Assembly (NCBI GenBank): GCA_913775095.1
Contig: CAJYIW010000019.1
Location: forward strand, 682,001-746,000
Direction of reading: 5' to 3'
Length of the DNA stretch: 64,000 bases
From: an uncultured Siphonobacter sp.
GTDB lineage: Bacteria > Bacteroidota > Bacteroidia > Cytophagales > Spirosomataceae
In this document: piece by piece, positions 1 to 8,440 of the stretch
Position numbering within the stretch: position 1 is the stretch's first letter
Layout of the letters: the number at the start of each line of letters is the position of its first letter
The notes under the pieces: model-generated
Told to the model about the DNA's origin: nothing
Seen by the model: the letters and a program-made list of their open reading frames with translations, nothing else
Databases searched by the model: none
Translations under genes and position numbers: made by a program

Positions 1-1
1 A

Positions 2-712
2 CTGGCCGGGCAGTCACTGGGTTTTGTTACCCAGGCCAATGTGGGCGACCTGACGGGAAAAATGGGCTTTCTTCAGGCCAAAAACCGGCTAAACAGCATT
101 GGAGCTTTTTTACTGGGCAGTACCGTTCAGTTTCTGGTAACCCTGTTCGCGGGTACGCTGGCTTACTCTTACTTCCTGTACCGAATGCCGCAAACGCCAG
201 GACCCGGACACTGGGTTGCCCTGACGTTGCTTTGGCTCAGTAACCTTGCTACGCTTTATTTATTGAGTCTGAAAGACCGGGCGGCCCCCCTGCTGGAAAA
301 AATCAAATGGCTGGCCAGTTCCGCCCGCTTCTTTCGGGTACTGGAAAGTTATTCCTCCGCTGATGTGCTTCAGGTAACGGCCCTGGCGGCTTTCCGCTTT
401 TCCACGTACAGTATCCAGTTTTTACTGGTTTTATACGGTTTCGGAGTCGACTTACCCCTGATTGATCAGTTAACCGTTGTCTGGCTTCTATTCCTTACCA
501 AAAGCGTCATTCCGGCCTTCAGCTTTCTGAGCGATTTGGGCATACGCACCTTTAGCACCTTGTATTTTTTCAGTTTTTATCAGGTCAATCCGGCTCTGGT
601 TACCTCTGCTTCGCTGACCATCTGGGTGATCAATATTGTCCTGCCCGTGCTGGTGGGCATTCTCTTCGTAGCTCAGCTGAAGTATTTAAAACGGGAGGAG
701 AACGTCGCATGA
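2..712 (+). CDS. Flippase-like (lysylphosphatidylglycerol synthase TM-type) membrane protein, 5' truncated
   Basis: The frame is open from base 2, so the start lies outside the window; the GTG at 41 is internal. About 236 residues are seen. Hydrophobic segments cover most of the length (for example GAFLLGSTVQFLVTLF and VVWLLFLTKSVIPAFSFL), giving about five membrane helices. The pattern fits the C-terminal half of the LPG synthase/AglD-like flippase family, thought to move lipids or lipid-linked sugars across the inner membrane. It overlaps the next gene by four bases (ATGA), so it is translationally coupled to a GT2 and sits near a NodB deacetylase. This supports a role in an envelope lipid or glycan step. 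The family call is by pattern and context; the substrate is unknown. Confidence 0.6.
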   Translation: MAGQSLGFVTQANVGDLTGKMGFLQAKNRLNSIGAFLLGSTVQFLVTLFAGTLAYSYFLYRMPQTPGPGHWVALTLLWLSNLATLYLLSLKDRAAPLLEKIKWLASSARFFRVLESYSSADVLQVTALAAFRFSTYSIQFLLVLYGFGVDLPLIDQLTVVWLLFLTKSVIPAFSFLSDLGIRTFSTLYFFSFYQVNPALVTSASLTIWVINIVLPVLVGILFVAQLKYLKREENVA

Positions 713-1842
713 GTCTTCTGGAGATCCTTCTGCTGTCAGGTCCATTTCTCTGGTTTATGTTTAATACGGCTTTGATTCGGGGCTGGCTGGAAATGGATTT
801 GTTTAAAGCTGAGCCCGTTCCCCCTCCCCTGCGAATCAGTGTCATCATACCCGTTCGTAATGAAGAAAGTAACATCCTGAATTTACTACGGGATCTGGAG
901 CAGCAGACTTTTCCTGCCCAGCAGTTTGAAGTCATCGTAGCGAATGATAATTCTACCGATTCAACCGCTTCGCTTGTCCATGCGTTTAGCCAGCAATGCC
1001 GGTATTCATTAAAGCTTATTCATGTATCCGACGAGCCTCATACCTCACCTAAAAAAAGAGCAATCTCCCAGGCCCTCGCCACCAGTAGCTTTGAATGGAT
1101 CGTGACGACCGACGGGGACTGCCACGTGGGTCCACACTGGCTCCAGACCATTGCCAATTACCAGCAGCAAACCAGAGCCCGACTGATTTCCGGACCTGTC
1201 ACTTTTCATGATGAAGAAACGTTTAGCTCCCGCATGCAGATTGTTGAATTTGCCAGTCTGATTGGTTCTGCGGCGGTAGCCATGTTCTGGCGAAAGCCTA
1301 ATATGTGCAACGGAGCCAATTTATCGTACGCCAGGGCAACATTTTGGGAAGTAGATGGTTTTTCTGGTAACGAAACCCTGGCTTCGGGCGATGACGAGTT
1401 TCTAATGCACAAAGTCGCGGCCCGGTTTCCCGGTGAAGTTCATTTTCTGAAAAGCCCGAAAGCACTGGTGTCAACGGAAGCTCACTACACCTTTCGCTCC
1501 TTCTATCAGCAGCGGCGTCGCTGGGCCAGCAAGTGGAAGCATTACAAAGACTGGAAAGTATCGGCTCTGGCCGTCTTTGTTTTCATGGCTAATTTCAGTT
1601 GTATTCTGGGTATTGCGTTATACGCTGCTGGTTTGATCTCAGGCCCCGTTGTTCTCAGTATTTTTGCTTTAAAATTTCCCGCTGAATTTGTTTTTCTGGC
1701 TTTTGTACTGCGTTTTCTCAGGCAGAAAAAAAGTATTTTTTTCATTCCGCTGGTGCAACTGCTTTATCCCTTTTATGTCTGCTTTTTTGGCTTGGCGGCT
1801 CAGGGTAAAGGCTATGAATGGAAAGGCCGGAAACTTCAGTAA
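709..1842 (+). CDS. Membrane glycosyltransferase, family 2
   Basis: 377 residues. A short N-terminal membrane anchor is followed by a GT-A domain from about residue 45 (ISVIIPVRNEES). Expected landmarks follow: TTDGDC for nucleotide-sugar and metal binding, GDDEFL near residue 230, and a QxxRRW motif (QQRRRWASKW) around residue 265. The last 90 residues hold three or four hydrophobic helices. This is the layout of processive or lipid-substrate GT2 enzymes such as ceramide or beta-glycan synthases. A strong purine-rich ribosome site (GGGAGGAG, about 692-699) precedes the ATG, unusual for this phylum. The gene is coupled to the upstream flippase-like gene and followed after 30 bases by a deacetylase, suggesting one operon making or modifying an envelope glycolipid. 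Confidence 0.85.
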   Translation: MSLLEILLLSGPFLWFMFNTALIRGWLEMDLFKAEPVPPPLRISVIIPVRNEESNILNLLRDLEQQTFPAQQFEVIVANDNSTDSTASLVHAFSQQCRYSLKLIHVSDEPHTSPKKRAISQALATSSFEWIVTTDGDCHVGPHWLQTIANYQQQTRARLISGPVTFHDEETFSSRMQIVEFASLIGSAAVAMFWRKPNMCNGANLSYARATFWEVDGFSGNETLASGDDEFLMHKVAARFPGEVHFLKSPKALVSTEAHYTFRSFYQQRRRWASKWKHYKDWKVSALAVFVFMANFSCILGIALYAAGLISGPVVLSIFALKFPAEFVFLAFVLRFLRQKKSIFFIPLVQLLYPFYVCFFGLAAQGKGYEWKGRKLQ

Positions 1843-1872
1843 CCCGATTCATTACACCTAATCCTTCCGACG

Positions 1873-2505
1873 ATGGCCTTCTTCCTTCATAAATCATTTT
1901 CGTTATTACGATCCATTTACCCGGAAATGCGGTGGAAAATTTCCTCCGAACAACCCACGGTATACCTCACTTTTGACGACGGGCCCATTCCGGAAGTAAC
2001 GGAATTTGTGCTGGATCAGTTAAAGCAATACGATGCTCTGGGTACTTTCTTTTGCATCGGGGATAATATTCGCAAACATCCGGCCATCTTTCAGCAGATT
2101 ATAGATCAGGGCCATTCGGTAGGTAACCATACGTATAATCACCTGAAAGGCTGGAAGACCGAAGACCAGACCTATTACGACAACGTAGCCCAATGTCAGG
2201 AATTATTACCCGACACCCGCCTCTTTCGGCCTCCCTACGGTCGCATCCGTAAACGTCAGGCCGCTCAGCTGGCCACCCGTCATACGCTGATCATGTGGGA
2301 TGTTCTGACGGGTGATTACAATCCTGATCTTTCCCCGGAACAAGTATTTAAAGGAACCGTTAAAGCCTGTGAATCAGGTAGTATTGTCGTCTTTCATGAC
2401 AGCATAAAAGCCTGGCGAAACATGAGTTATGCCCTGCCTAAAACGCTCGAGTATCTACGTAACCAGAATTTTGCCCTGAAGGCACTACCCATGTCGCTAA
2501 TCTAA
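1873..2505 (+). CDS. Polysaccharide deacetylase (NodB/CE4 family)
   Basis: 210 residues, about the size of a bare NodB domain. The CE4 motifs are all visible: TFDDGP at residues 33-38 (catalytic Asp and metal Asp), HSVGNHTYNH for the two metal histidines, RPPYGR, WDVLTGDY, and FHDS near the C-terminus for the catalytic His. Such enzymes remove acetyl groups from N-acetylated glycans using zinc or a similar metal. A hydrophobic N-terminus could be a weak signal or anchor but no clear cleavage site is seen. It is the third gene of a tight run with a flippase-like protein and a GT2, so the substrate is probably the glycan made by that GT2. Confidence 0.9.
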   Translation: MAFFLHKSFSLLRSIYPEMRWKISSEQPTVYLTFDDGPIPEVTEFVLDQLKQYDALGTFFCIGDNIRKHPAIFQQIIDQGHSVGNHTYNHLKGWKTEDQTYYDNVAQCQELLPDTRLFRPPYGRIRKRQAAQLATRHTLIMWDVLTGDYNPDLSPEQVFKGTVKACESGSIVVFHDSIKAWRNMSYALPKTLEYLRNQNFALKALPMSLI

Positions 2506-2658
2506 TCGTCGCTGAAAAAAGCCATTTATTGTACTTAATCAGGACTGATCGTAGATTAATTGAAACGGAATGAAACCTAGTTTGTATTTTATCGTTTCAA
2601 TAATACCCTTCCCCCAGTTTATTCCCATTTGAAGGCAGTTTCTGAAAGTATACCCGTT

Positions 2659-5184
2659 ATGACTAAATGGCTTTTGGCTATTTCGCTCAGCCTAAGTGCT
2701 TTTCTTAGTCAGGCTCAGCATATTATTAAAGGAAAAATAACCGACGCCACCACGGGCGACCCCATTCCTTTTGCCGCCGTTGGACTCAAAGGCGGTGGAG
2801 CCGGGGCCAATACGGACTTCGACGGAAACTACTCGTTCAATGCCCGTCAGCTCAGTGACTCCATCTTTGTGAGTTACATTGGTTACCAGCGGGCCGTCAA
2901 GGCCGTGCAGCCTCAGCTTGCCGAACAGATTATTGATTTCCAGCTTCAGGCCAGTTCATCCCAGCTTCGGGAAGTAAAGATTTTTGCCAAGGGTGAAAAT
3001 CCTGCTTTCCGGATCATCCGGAAAACGGTAGCGGCTAAATCTTCTCACGACTGGCGTAAGTTAAAATCCTATGAATTCGAGAGTTACGTTAAGAATGAAT
3101 TCGATGTCAATAAGATTTCGGATCAATTCAGAAAAGGGGCCATTGGTCGTAAGATTACTGGCCCCTTAGAAAAACTACAGAAAATTGCCGGCGAAGATGG
3201 CAAGCCCGTAATCCCGGTGTTTCTTTCCGAAAGTGTGTCGGATTTTTATCATCGACGCAACCCTGAATTAACCAAGGAACGCATCCGTAAAACAAAGATC
3301 ACGGGTGTGGGCATTACCGACGGAAGTACGTTTTCCCAGTTCATTGGCAGTGCGTTCCAGCAGTATAACTTTTACGAAAACTGGCTTTCCATTCTCCGTA
3401 AAGAGTTCATCTCTCCCATCGCGGATCGCTGGAAAGGCAGCTACGATTACTTTCTGGGCGATACCGTTCGGATTGACGCTGCTCCCTGCTATGAAATTGA
3501 AGTAACGCCCAAACGGGCTCAGGATCTGGCCTTTACCGGAAAAATCTGGATTGACACGGCCACTTATGCTCTCCGACAGGTGGATCTGCAAATTTCGGGC
3601 GATGCCAATATCAACTACGTGGAAGGGATCAAAATTCAGCAACAGCTGATGCCGGTTGAGGACTCCCTGAGTCAGGAAAAAGCCTGGCTTCCCCAGCAAA
3701 CCCGGGTACTGATTGACGTGAAGGAATTCACTAAAAACTCGGTTGGATTTCTGGCTAAATTCTACGTGTCCAATCGCAATTTCCGGATCAATCAACCCCA
3801 CGAAGTAACTTTTTACAACCCGGCCATCGAGCTGGCCGATCAGTACCGGGATTCCAAAGACAGCTACTGGCAGCAAGCCCGCCCCGATTCCCTGACTGAG
3901 GACGAAAAAACGGCTTATTCACTCATTGACTCGGTCAAAAACATTCCCATTGTTCGCTCCTACACCCAAATCCTGACCGTTCTGGCCAACGGGTATCAGC
4001 GGGTGTATCCGGGCATTGAAGTGGGTCCGTTTCTGAGTGCCGGAGCTTACAACAGCATTGAAGGTTTACGGCTCCGGGCCGGGTTCCGCACCAACGCCGA
4101 ATTCAGTAAGGTTTGGGTAATGGATGGGTACCTGGCCTATGGCTTCAAGGACGGCGTGATTAAATACGGGGCTAATGCCAAGTACATCATCAGCCGAAAA
4201 CCCTGGGCAGAAGTCGGAGCCCGGGCCAGTTATGATCTCGAACAAATCGGGTTAACCTCGGAAGCCGTGGGGAATAACAGCCTTTTTGCTACCTACTCCC
4301 GCTTTGGCCGCTACCGCCGGGGCTATTACCAACGCGAACACATGGCTTACATTCGGGGCGAAATCATCAAGGGGCTGACGCCCATGATTGGCCTTCGTCA
4401 GCGGAGTTTTGAGCCCCTGTATAACTTTGCGTATATCACTCAGAATGAGCCCTCGGGTTTATCCAGAAGTTACCACAATACGGAATTAATCACCGAGTTA
4501 CGCATCGCGAAGAACGAGCTTTTCATTTACAACGATAACGACCGCATCAGCCTCGGCACCGCCCAGTCTCCCATCTATACGCTTCGGTATTCGCTGGGCT
4601 TACAAAATACTTTAGGCGGAGATTTCAATTACCATCGCTTTACGCTCACCATGGCGGATAACTTCCGGCTGGGCGTGCTGGGCCGAAGTTACTATACCCT
4701 TTCAGCGGGTTATACGCCCTCTACATTGCCCTATCCGCTGCTTTTTCCGCACCTGGGTAACCAATCGCTGTTTTACGTGGGCAATGCGTTTAACATGATG
4801 AATTACTACGAATTCCTGTCGGATCGGTATGCTTCCCTCAAGTACGAGCACAACTTTGAAGGATTGCTCTTCAACCGGATTCCGGCGATTAAAAAGCTAA
4901 AATGGCGAACCCTGCTGAACGTCAATGTATTATACGGCGGAGCCCGGCAATCCAATCAGGATATTATTCCGGATTATGATTTACAGGGAAATGCCATTCC
5001 CGGTTTTGGTTCACTCAATCCGAGGAAGCCTTACGTAGAGATTGGCTACGGCATTGATAACATTCTGAAGTTCTTCCGGATTGAGGCCATTCACCGGTTA
5101 ACCTATATTGCACAGCCCCGAACGATTGACGGCGTTCCCATCAACCGTTTTGCCGTAAAGGCTTCGGCGTATTTCACGCTATAA
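2659..5184 (+). CDS. DUF5686 family outer-membrane protein with carboxypeptidase-like N-terminal domain
   Basis: A longer reading from a TTG at 2629 is possible. The ATG at 2659 is preferred because it gives a clean signal peptide (MTKWLLAISLSLSAFLSQAQ), leaving 841 residues. After cleavage, a carboxypeptidase-regulatory-like beta-sandwich runs to about residue 100 (GKITDATTGDPIPFAAV, DFDGNYSF). A long region typical of Bacteroidota DUF5686 proteins follows, with many alternating Tyr/Arg/Phe strands in the last 400 residues and a terminal aromatic residue, consistent with an outer-membrane beta-barrel. Function of the family is unknown; the N-terminal domain resembles that of SusC/TonB-dependent proteins. 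The stop overlaps the convergent ABC gene by six bases, so there is no spacer terminator. Confidence 0.85.
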   Translation: MTKWLLAISLSLSAFLSQAQHIIKGKITDATTGDPIPFAAVGLKGGGAGANTDFDGNYSFNARQLSDSIFVSYIGYQRAVKAVQPQLAEQIIDFQLQASSSQLREVKIFAKGENPAFRIIRKTVAAKSSHDWRKLKSYEFESYVKNEFDVNKISDQFRKGAIGRKITGPLEKLQKIAGEDGKPVIPVFLSESVSDFYHRRNPELTKERIRKTKITGVGITDGSTFSQFIGSAFQQYNFYENWLSILRKEFISPIADRWKGSYDYFLGDTVRIDAAPCYEIEVTPKRAQDLAFTGKIWIDTATYALRQVDLQISGDANINYVEGIKIQQQLMPVEDSLSQEKAWLPQQTRVLIDVKEFTKNSVGFLAKFYVSNRNFRINQPHEVTFYNPAIELADQYRDSKDSYWQQARPDSLTEDEKTAYSLIDSVKNIPIVRSYTQILTVLANGYQRVYPGIEVGPFLSAGAYNSIEGLRLRAGFRTNAEFSKVWVMDGYLAYGFKDGVIKYGANAKYIISRKPWAEVGARASYDLEQIGLTSEAVGNNSLFATYSRFGRYRRGYYQREHMAYIRGEIIKGLTPMIGLRQRSFEPLYNFAYITQNEPSGLSRSYHNTELITELRIAKNELFIYNDNDRISLGTAQSPIYTLRYSLGLQNTLGGDFNYHRFTLTMADNFRLGVLGRSYYTLSAGYTPSTLPYPLLFPHLGNQSLFYVGNAFNMMNYYEFLSDRYASLKYEHNFEGLLFNRIPAIKKLKWRTLLNVNVLYGGARQSNQDIIPDYDLQGNAIPGFGSLNPRKPYVEIGYGIDNILKFFRIEAIHRLTYIAQPRTIDGVPINRFAVKASAYFTL

Positions 5185-5940
5185 CTTCAATCGTTCGCGA
5201 ACTTCCTGAAGAATGCTCAGCCCACTGGCTATGAAGTCTCTGACGTAAGGTGTAGCGGGTTGATTGAATAACTCTTCCGGAGATCCCATTTGCTCAATCC
5301 GGCCGTGTTGCATGACCCCCATCCGCTCGGCTACGGTCAGAGCATCGAGCAGATCGTGCGTTACGAACAGGCAGGCAATGTCCGTTTCTTTGATAATCCG
5401 GCGTAGCTCCTGTTTCAGTTTTTGCCGATTGAGGGTATCGAGATTCGAAAAAGGCTCATCCAGCAGTAATACTTTCGGTTCATCCGCAATAGCCCGGGCA
5501 ATGGCCGTGCGTTGTTTTTCTCCACCCGACACTTCACGGGGTAGTTTATGCTGAATGGCTCCCAGACCCGTTAATTCCATTAACTGGTCGATGCGATACG
5601 TCTGGTATTCCTTCGTGTATTCCCGCAGGGCATACGCAATGTTTTCCCGGATGGTATGATTGGGAAGTAAACGATACTCCTGGGGTACAAGCTTGATATC
5701 GGCATGGCCGGGGATGAGGTAACGGGCGGAAGACGAAATCTCTTTGCCCTCAAGCCAGAGTTCTCCCTGATCCGCCGGAGTCAGGCAGGCCAGTATATTC
5801 AGGAGCGTACTTTTTCCAGCCCCACTTTCGCCGACCAGTGCGAAAATTTCTCCCGCCGGTAACTCCAGTGAAAAATCAGTAATAATGGTATGTTCTTCAA
5901 TGGATTTATGAAGATGGGAAGCCTGAAAAAGTGTATTCAT
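5179..5940 (-). CDS. ABC transporter ATP-binding protein (importer-type ATPase)
   Basis: 253 residues with a complete nucleotide-binding domain: Walker A GESGAGKST near residue 40, Q-loop VPQEY, signature VSGGEKQR, Walker B VLLLDEP and switch histidine VTHD. The sequence after Walker B and the tail resemble the CysA/FbpC/PotA class used by importers. The partner upstream on the same strand is a large polytopic permease 18 bases away, preceded by a second, exporter-like ATPase. Having two unlike ATPases in one unit is odd, and which one drives the permease cannot be decided from sequence. The 3' end overlaps the convergent DUF5686 gene by six bases. Confidence 0.85.
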   Translation of the reverse strand: MNTLFQASHLHKSIEEHTIITDFSLELPAGEIFALVGESGAGKSTLLNILACLTPADQGELWLEGKEISSSARYLIPGHADIKLVPQEYRLLPNHTIRENIAYALREYTKEYQTYRIDQLMELTGLGAIQHKLPREVSGGEKQRTAIARAIADEPKVLLLDEPFSNLDTLNRQKLKQELRRIIKETDIACLFVTHDLLDALTVAERMGVMQHGRIEQMGSPEELFNQPATPYVRDFIASGLSILQEVRERLKL

Positions 5941-5958
5941 CCTGCAAAAATGCAGAAA

Positions 5959-7623
5959 TTACTCAAATTGTGTCCAGTTTAATCTTCGATAACTTTTCAG
6001 GGTTCCCCAGGCGAGCCCTGCGTAAAGTAACATCATCACGACTCCACCGCCCGTTACGAAGGTAGCACCGTAGTGCACAAAACCAAAAACGGGTAATACG
6101 ACCAGCATCATGACAACCATCAGGGTAGATCGACCTCCTTTGACTTTGGGTTCCTGGGAGAAAGGCATTCGCCAGCCCGATGGTCGAAACCAGGCGTCAC
6201 TACTGGTCACAAAGGCCGCAAAAAAGTACCCCGCGAGCAGATCATCAATGATCTTCCAGCCCCAGATCGTGAGTAAGACCAGGGAAGTAAACAGATAGAA
6301 AGGCGTAAAGAATTTCAGAAAACCGGCCTTGAAATTACCCAGAATCACGTCTCCGGGACGATGCACGGGCACGGCCGAATAAAGCCAGGAAGCTTTATAG
6401 TCGTCAGACTGATAGGTATTGTCGTAGAAAGTTCCCGCAATGATCTGAAGAAGGTAGATTCCTACGAGGTAACTCACGCCATCCTTAAATTCGGACATTG
6501 ACACTTTCCCCTGCCAGAGGGGCCGTAAAATGATGAAAAGCAATGGAACCAGAGCCCCTAAAGCCGGGTATGTTCGCATCTTGAATTTCCGGTCGCGGGT
6601 GGTAATCTTCCAGCTCATCTCAAAAACGGCTTTTTCAGTTTGGCTGGAAGTTACCCATTCGGCCAGTCGTGGCACATATCCAGATGCTTTGCCCAGGGTT
6701 ACTGGTGCCGGGGTCCCTGCATCAGCTGATCCCATTGCGGCCAGCTTTCTGGTAAAGTAAGGAGCCAGATAACAAGTGTTAATGATCAGTAATAACGGCG
6801 GAATGCCCAGTCCCAGAACAGTCAGCATCAGATGGCTGGCGTCATACGTTCGGTGCACGAGCATATCCATCATACCACCCAGCCAGGCTGACGGTAGCAG
6901 AAAATGCCAGCTTTGAATCTGATCCTGAACCTCTGCAAGCTTGTCGTAGGGAATTAATCGGGGAAGAATCTGATAGCCTGCCGTAAAGAATAAAGACATG
7001 CCAATCTGAACGTAACTAATCATGTCTTTGACCCGCTCCTTACTGGAAAAACGAATCACGGCCATATACAGTAAGCTCGTAAAAAAAACGGCCATTAGCG
7101 TAGCCTGCAACGCCAGAAACAGGAATACAGGAAGGTAAATGATTCCCAGTTTATAGGTAATGACCAGCGTCGGCACTATAATGATGCTCAGCGTCAGGAG
7201 GGTAATGTACGTAAGCAGATGGACCAGCCGGGCCATCCAGATCGTTCGGTCACTGACTGGCCGTGGCAGCAATATGGTGTTGTCGGTAGAATCCAGTAAC
7301 AGCTCTGAATAATCGGAAATGAGGTTCAGGGCTACCCAGGCGATCACATACCCCAATAAAATCGTCGTACTTAATAAAACGGAAGGAAGCAGAAAGATGA
7401 AAACGGACATTAAGGCTCCGAGAAAGGCATTCATTCCGTACACCGCCAGGAGTCGATTGTTGGCATCGCTGGTTTGATAACGTTTGCCCAGCGTGGCATA
7501 ATTCCGGCGGTTATCCATCATCAGCTTCACCTCAACAATATTCCTCATCAGGGGGTAATCCACTCCCAACCAGCGAAAAAAGCGTTGAAAAAAATCGAGT
7601 ATCCACAGAATATAGCTTGTCAT
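5959..7623 (-). CDS. ABC transporter permease (large polytopic subunit)
   Basis: 554 residues with many hydrophobic stretches: a first cluster around residues 60-220 (for example FLGALMSVFIFLLPSVLLSTTI), a hydrophilic centre around 300-345, and a second cluster to the C-terminus. This gives roughly twelve helices, like a fused ABC-2 exporter permease. It lies nine bases after an exporter-type ATPase and 18 bases before an importer-type ATPase, so it is almost certainly the membrane subunit of this unit. No substrate-specific motif is recognised. Confidence 0.7.
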   Translation of the reverse strand: MTSYILWILDFFQRFFRWLGVDYPLMRNIVEVKLMMDNRRNYATLGKRYQTSDANNRLLAVYGMNAFLGALMSVFIFLLPSVLLSTTILLGYVIAWVALNLISDYSELLLDSTDNTILLPRPVSDRTIWMARLVHLLTYITLLTLSIIIVPTLVITYKLGIIYLPVFLFLALQATLMAVFFTSLLYMAVIRFSSKERVKDMISYVQIGMSLFFTAGYQILPRLIPYDKLAEVQDQIQSWHFLLPSAWLGGMMDMLVHRTYDASHLMLTVLGLGIPPLLLIINTCYLAPYFTRKLAAMGSADAGTPAPVTLGKASGYVPRLAEWVTSSQTEKAVFEMSWKITTRDRKFKMRTYPALGALVPLLFIILRPLWQGKVSMSEFKDGVSYLVGIYLLQIIAGTFYDNTYQSDDYKASWLYSAVPVHRPGDVILGNFKAGFLKFFTPFYLFTSLVLLTIWGWKIIDDLLAGYFFAAFVTSSDAWFRPSGWRMPFSQEPKVKGGRSTLMVVMMLVVLPVFGFVHYGATFVTGGGVVMMLLYAGLAWGTLKSYRRLNWTQFE

Positions 7624-7631
7624 AAGGAAAA

Positions 7632-8405
7632 CTATTGAAGGGCCTGTAAGAAATCGGATGCTCTGCTCTGCGTAGTGTCGTCACCCGTCAATCCCTGGAA
7701 GATTCTCTCCAGCGAGCCCAAATGAGCCTGTTCCTTCAGCTCTTCAAAGGTGTCGTTGGCAATGATCTGACCCTGATTGAGAATAACGATCCGATCAGAA
7801 ATTTTCTCCACTACGTCCATGATGTGGGAAGAATAGAAAATGGTTTTTCCCGCTGATCGTAGCTGAGTAAGAATTTCTTTTACCAGAATAACCGCGTTGG
7901 CATCCAGGCCCGACAGGGGTTCATCCAAAAAGATGATTTCCGGGTTATGGATCATACCCGAAATCAGTAATACTTTTTGCTTCATTCCTTTCGAAAACGT
8001 ATTCATCCGCTGATTCAGATGACCGGACAAGCCCACCAGATGTAACAAATCTTCGGCTTTTCGCTCAATGATGCTATCCTCCATACTGTACAGTCGACCA
8101 ATGAACGTGAGGTACTCCAGCGGCGTCAGGACTTCGTAAAGGGCCGCATTTTCCGGTACATACCCTACTTTGCGTTTAATCTCCAGAGCGTCGGTTCTGA
8201 TGTTTCGGTTTAATACCTCTACCTCTCCCGAAAAATCGGAAATCATTCCCAGCAGAATTTTAATGGTGGTCGACTTCCCCGCCCCGTTTGGACCGATATA
8301 GCCAATGATTTCACCGGCCCTGACTTCAAGGTCAATACCCTTCAATACGGGCTGTTCTCCCGAATAAGTGTAATGAAGCTGCCTGATGGAGATTACCGTA
8401 TTCAT
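7632..8405 (-). CDS. ABC transporter ATP-binding protein (ABC-2 exporter type)
   Basis: 257 residues. Walker A GPNGAGKST is near residue 38, signature FSKGMKQKV, Walker B IIFLDEP and switch SSH are in order. The GLDAN after Walker B and the SHIMDVVEKISDRIVIL stretch are typical of CcmA/YtrB/NatA-like ATPases that pair with ABC-2 permeases. It is the first gene of a three-gene minus-strand unit with the permease at 5959-7623. The gap to the upstream zinc-ribbon gene is only about 35 bases, so read-through from that gene is possible. Confidence 0.9.
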   Translation of the reverse strand: MNTVISIRQLHYTYSGEQPVLKGIDLEVRAGEIIGYIGPNGAGKSTTIKILLGMISDFSGEVEVLNRNIRTDALEIKRKVGYVPENAALYEVLTPLEYLTFIGRLYSMEDSIIERKAEDLLHLVGLSGHLNQRMNTFSKGMKQKVLLISGMIHNPEIIFLDEPLSGLDANAVILVKEILTQLRSAGKTIFYSSHIMDVVEKISDRIVILNQGQIIANDTFEELKEQAHLGSLERIFQGLTGDDTTQSRASDFLQALQ

Positions 8406-8440
8406 GTGGATGTGATAGGTTGAATGTGGGTTCTTTACAC

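Noticed and set aside
2629-2658. TTG start for the DUF5686 gene
   Set aside because: It puts ten polar residues ahead of a clear signal peptide that begins at ATG 2659.
3268-3876. 202-codon minus-strand frame
   Set aside because: Lies wholly inside the DUF5686 gene in an antisense frame; its composition mirrors that gene and it has no family pattern.
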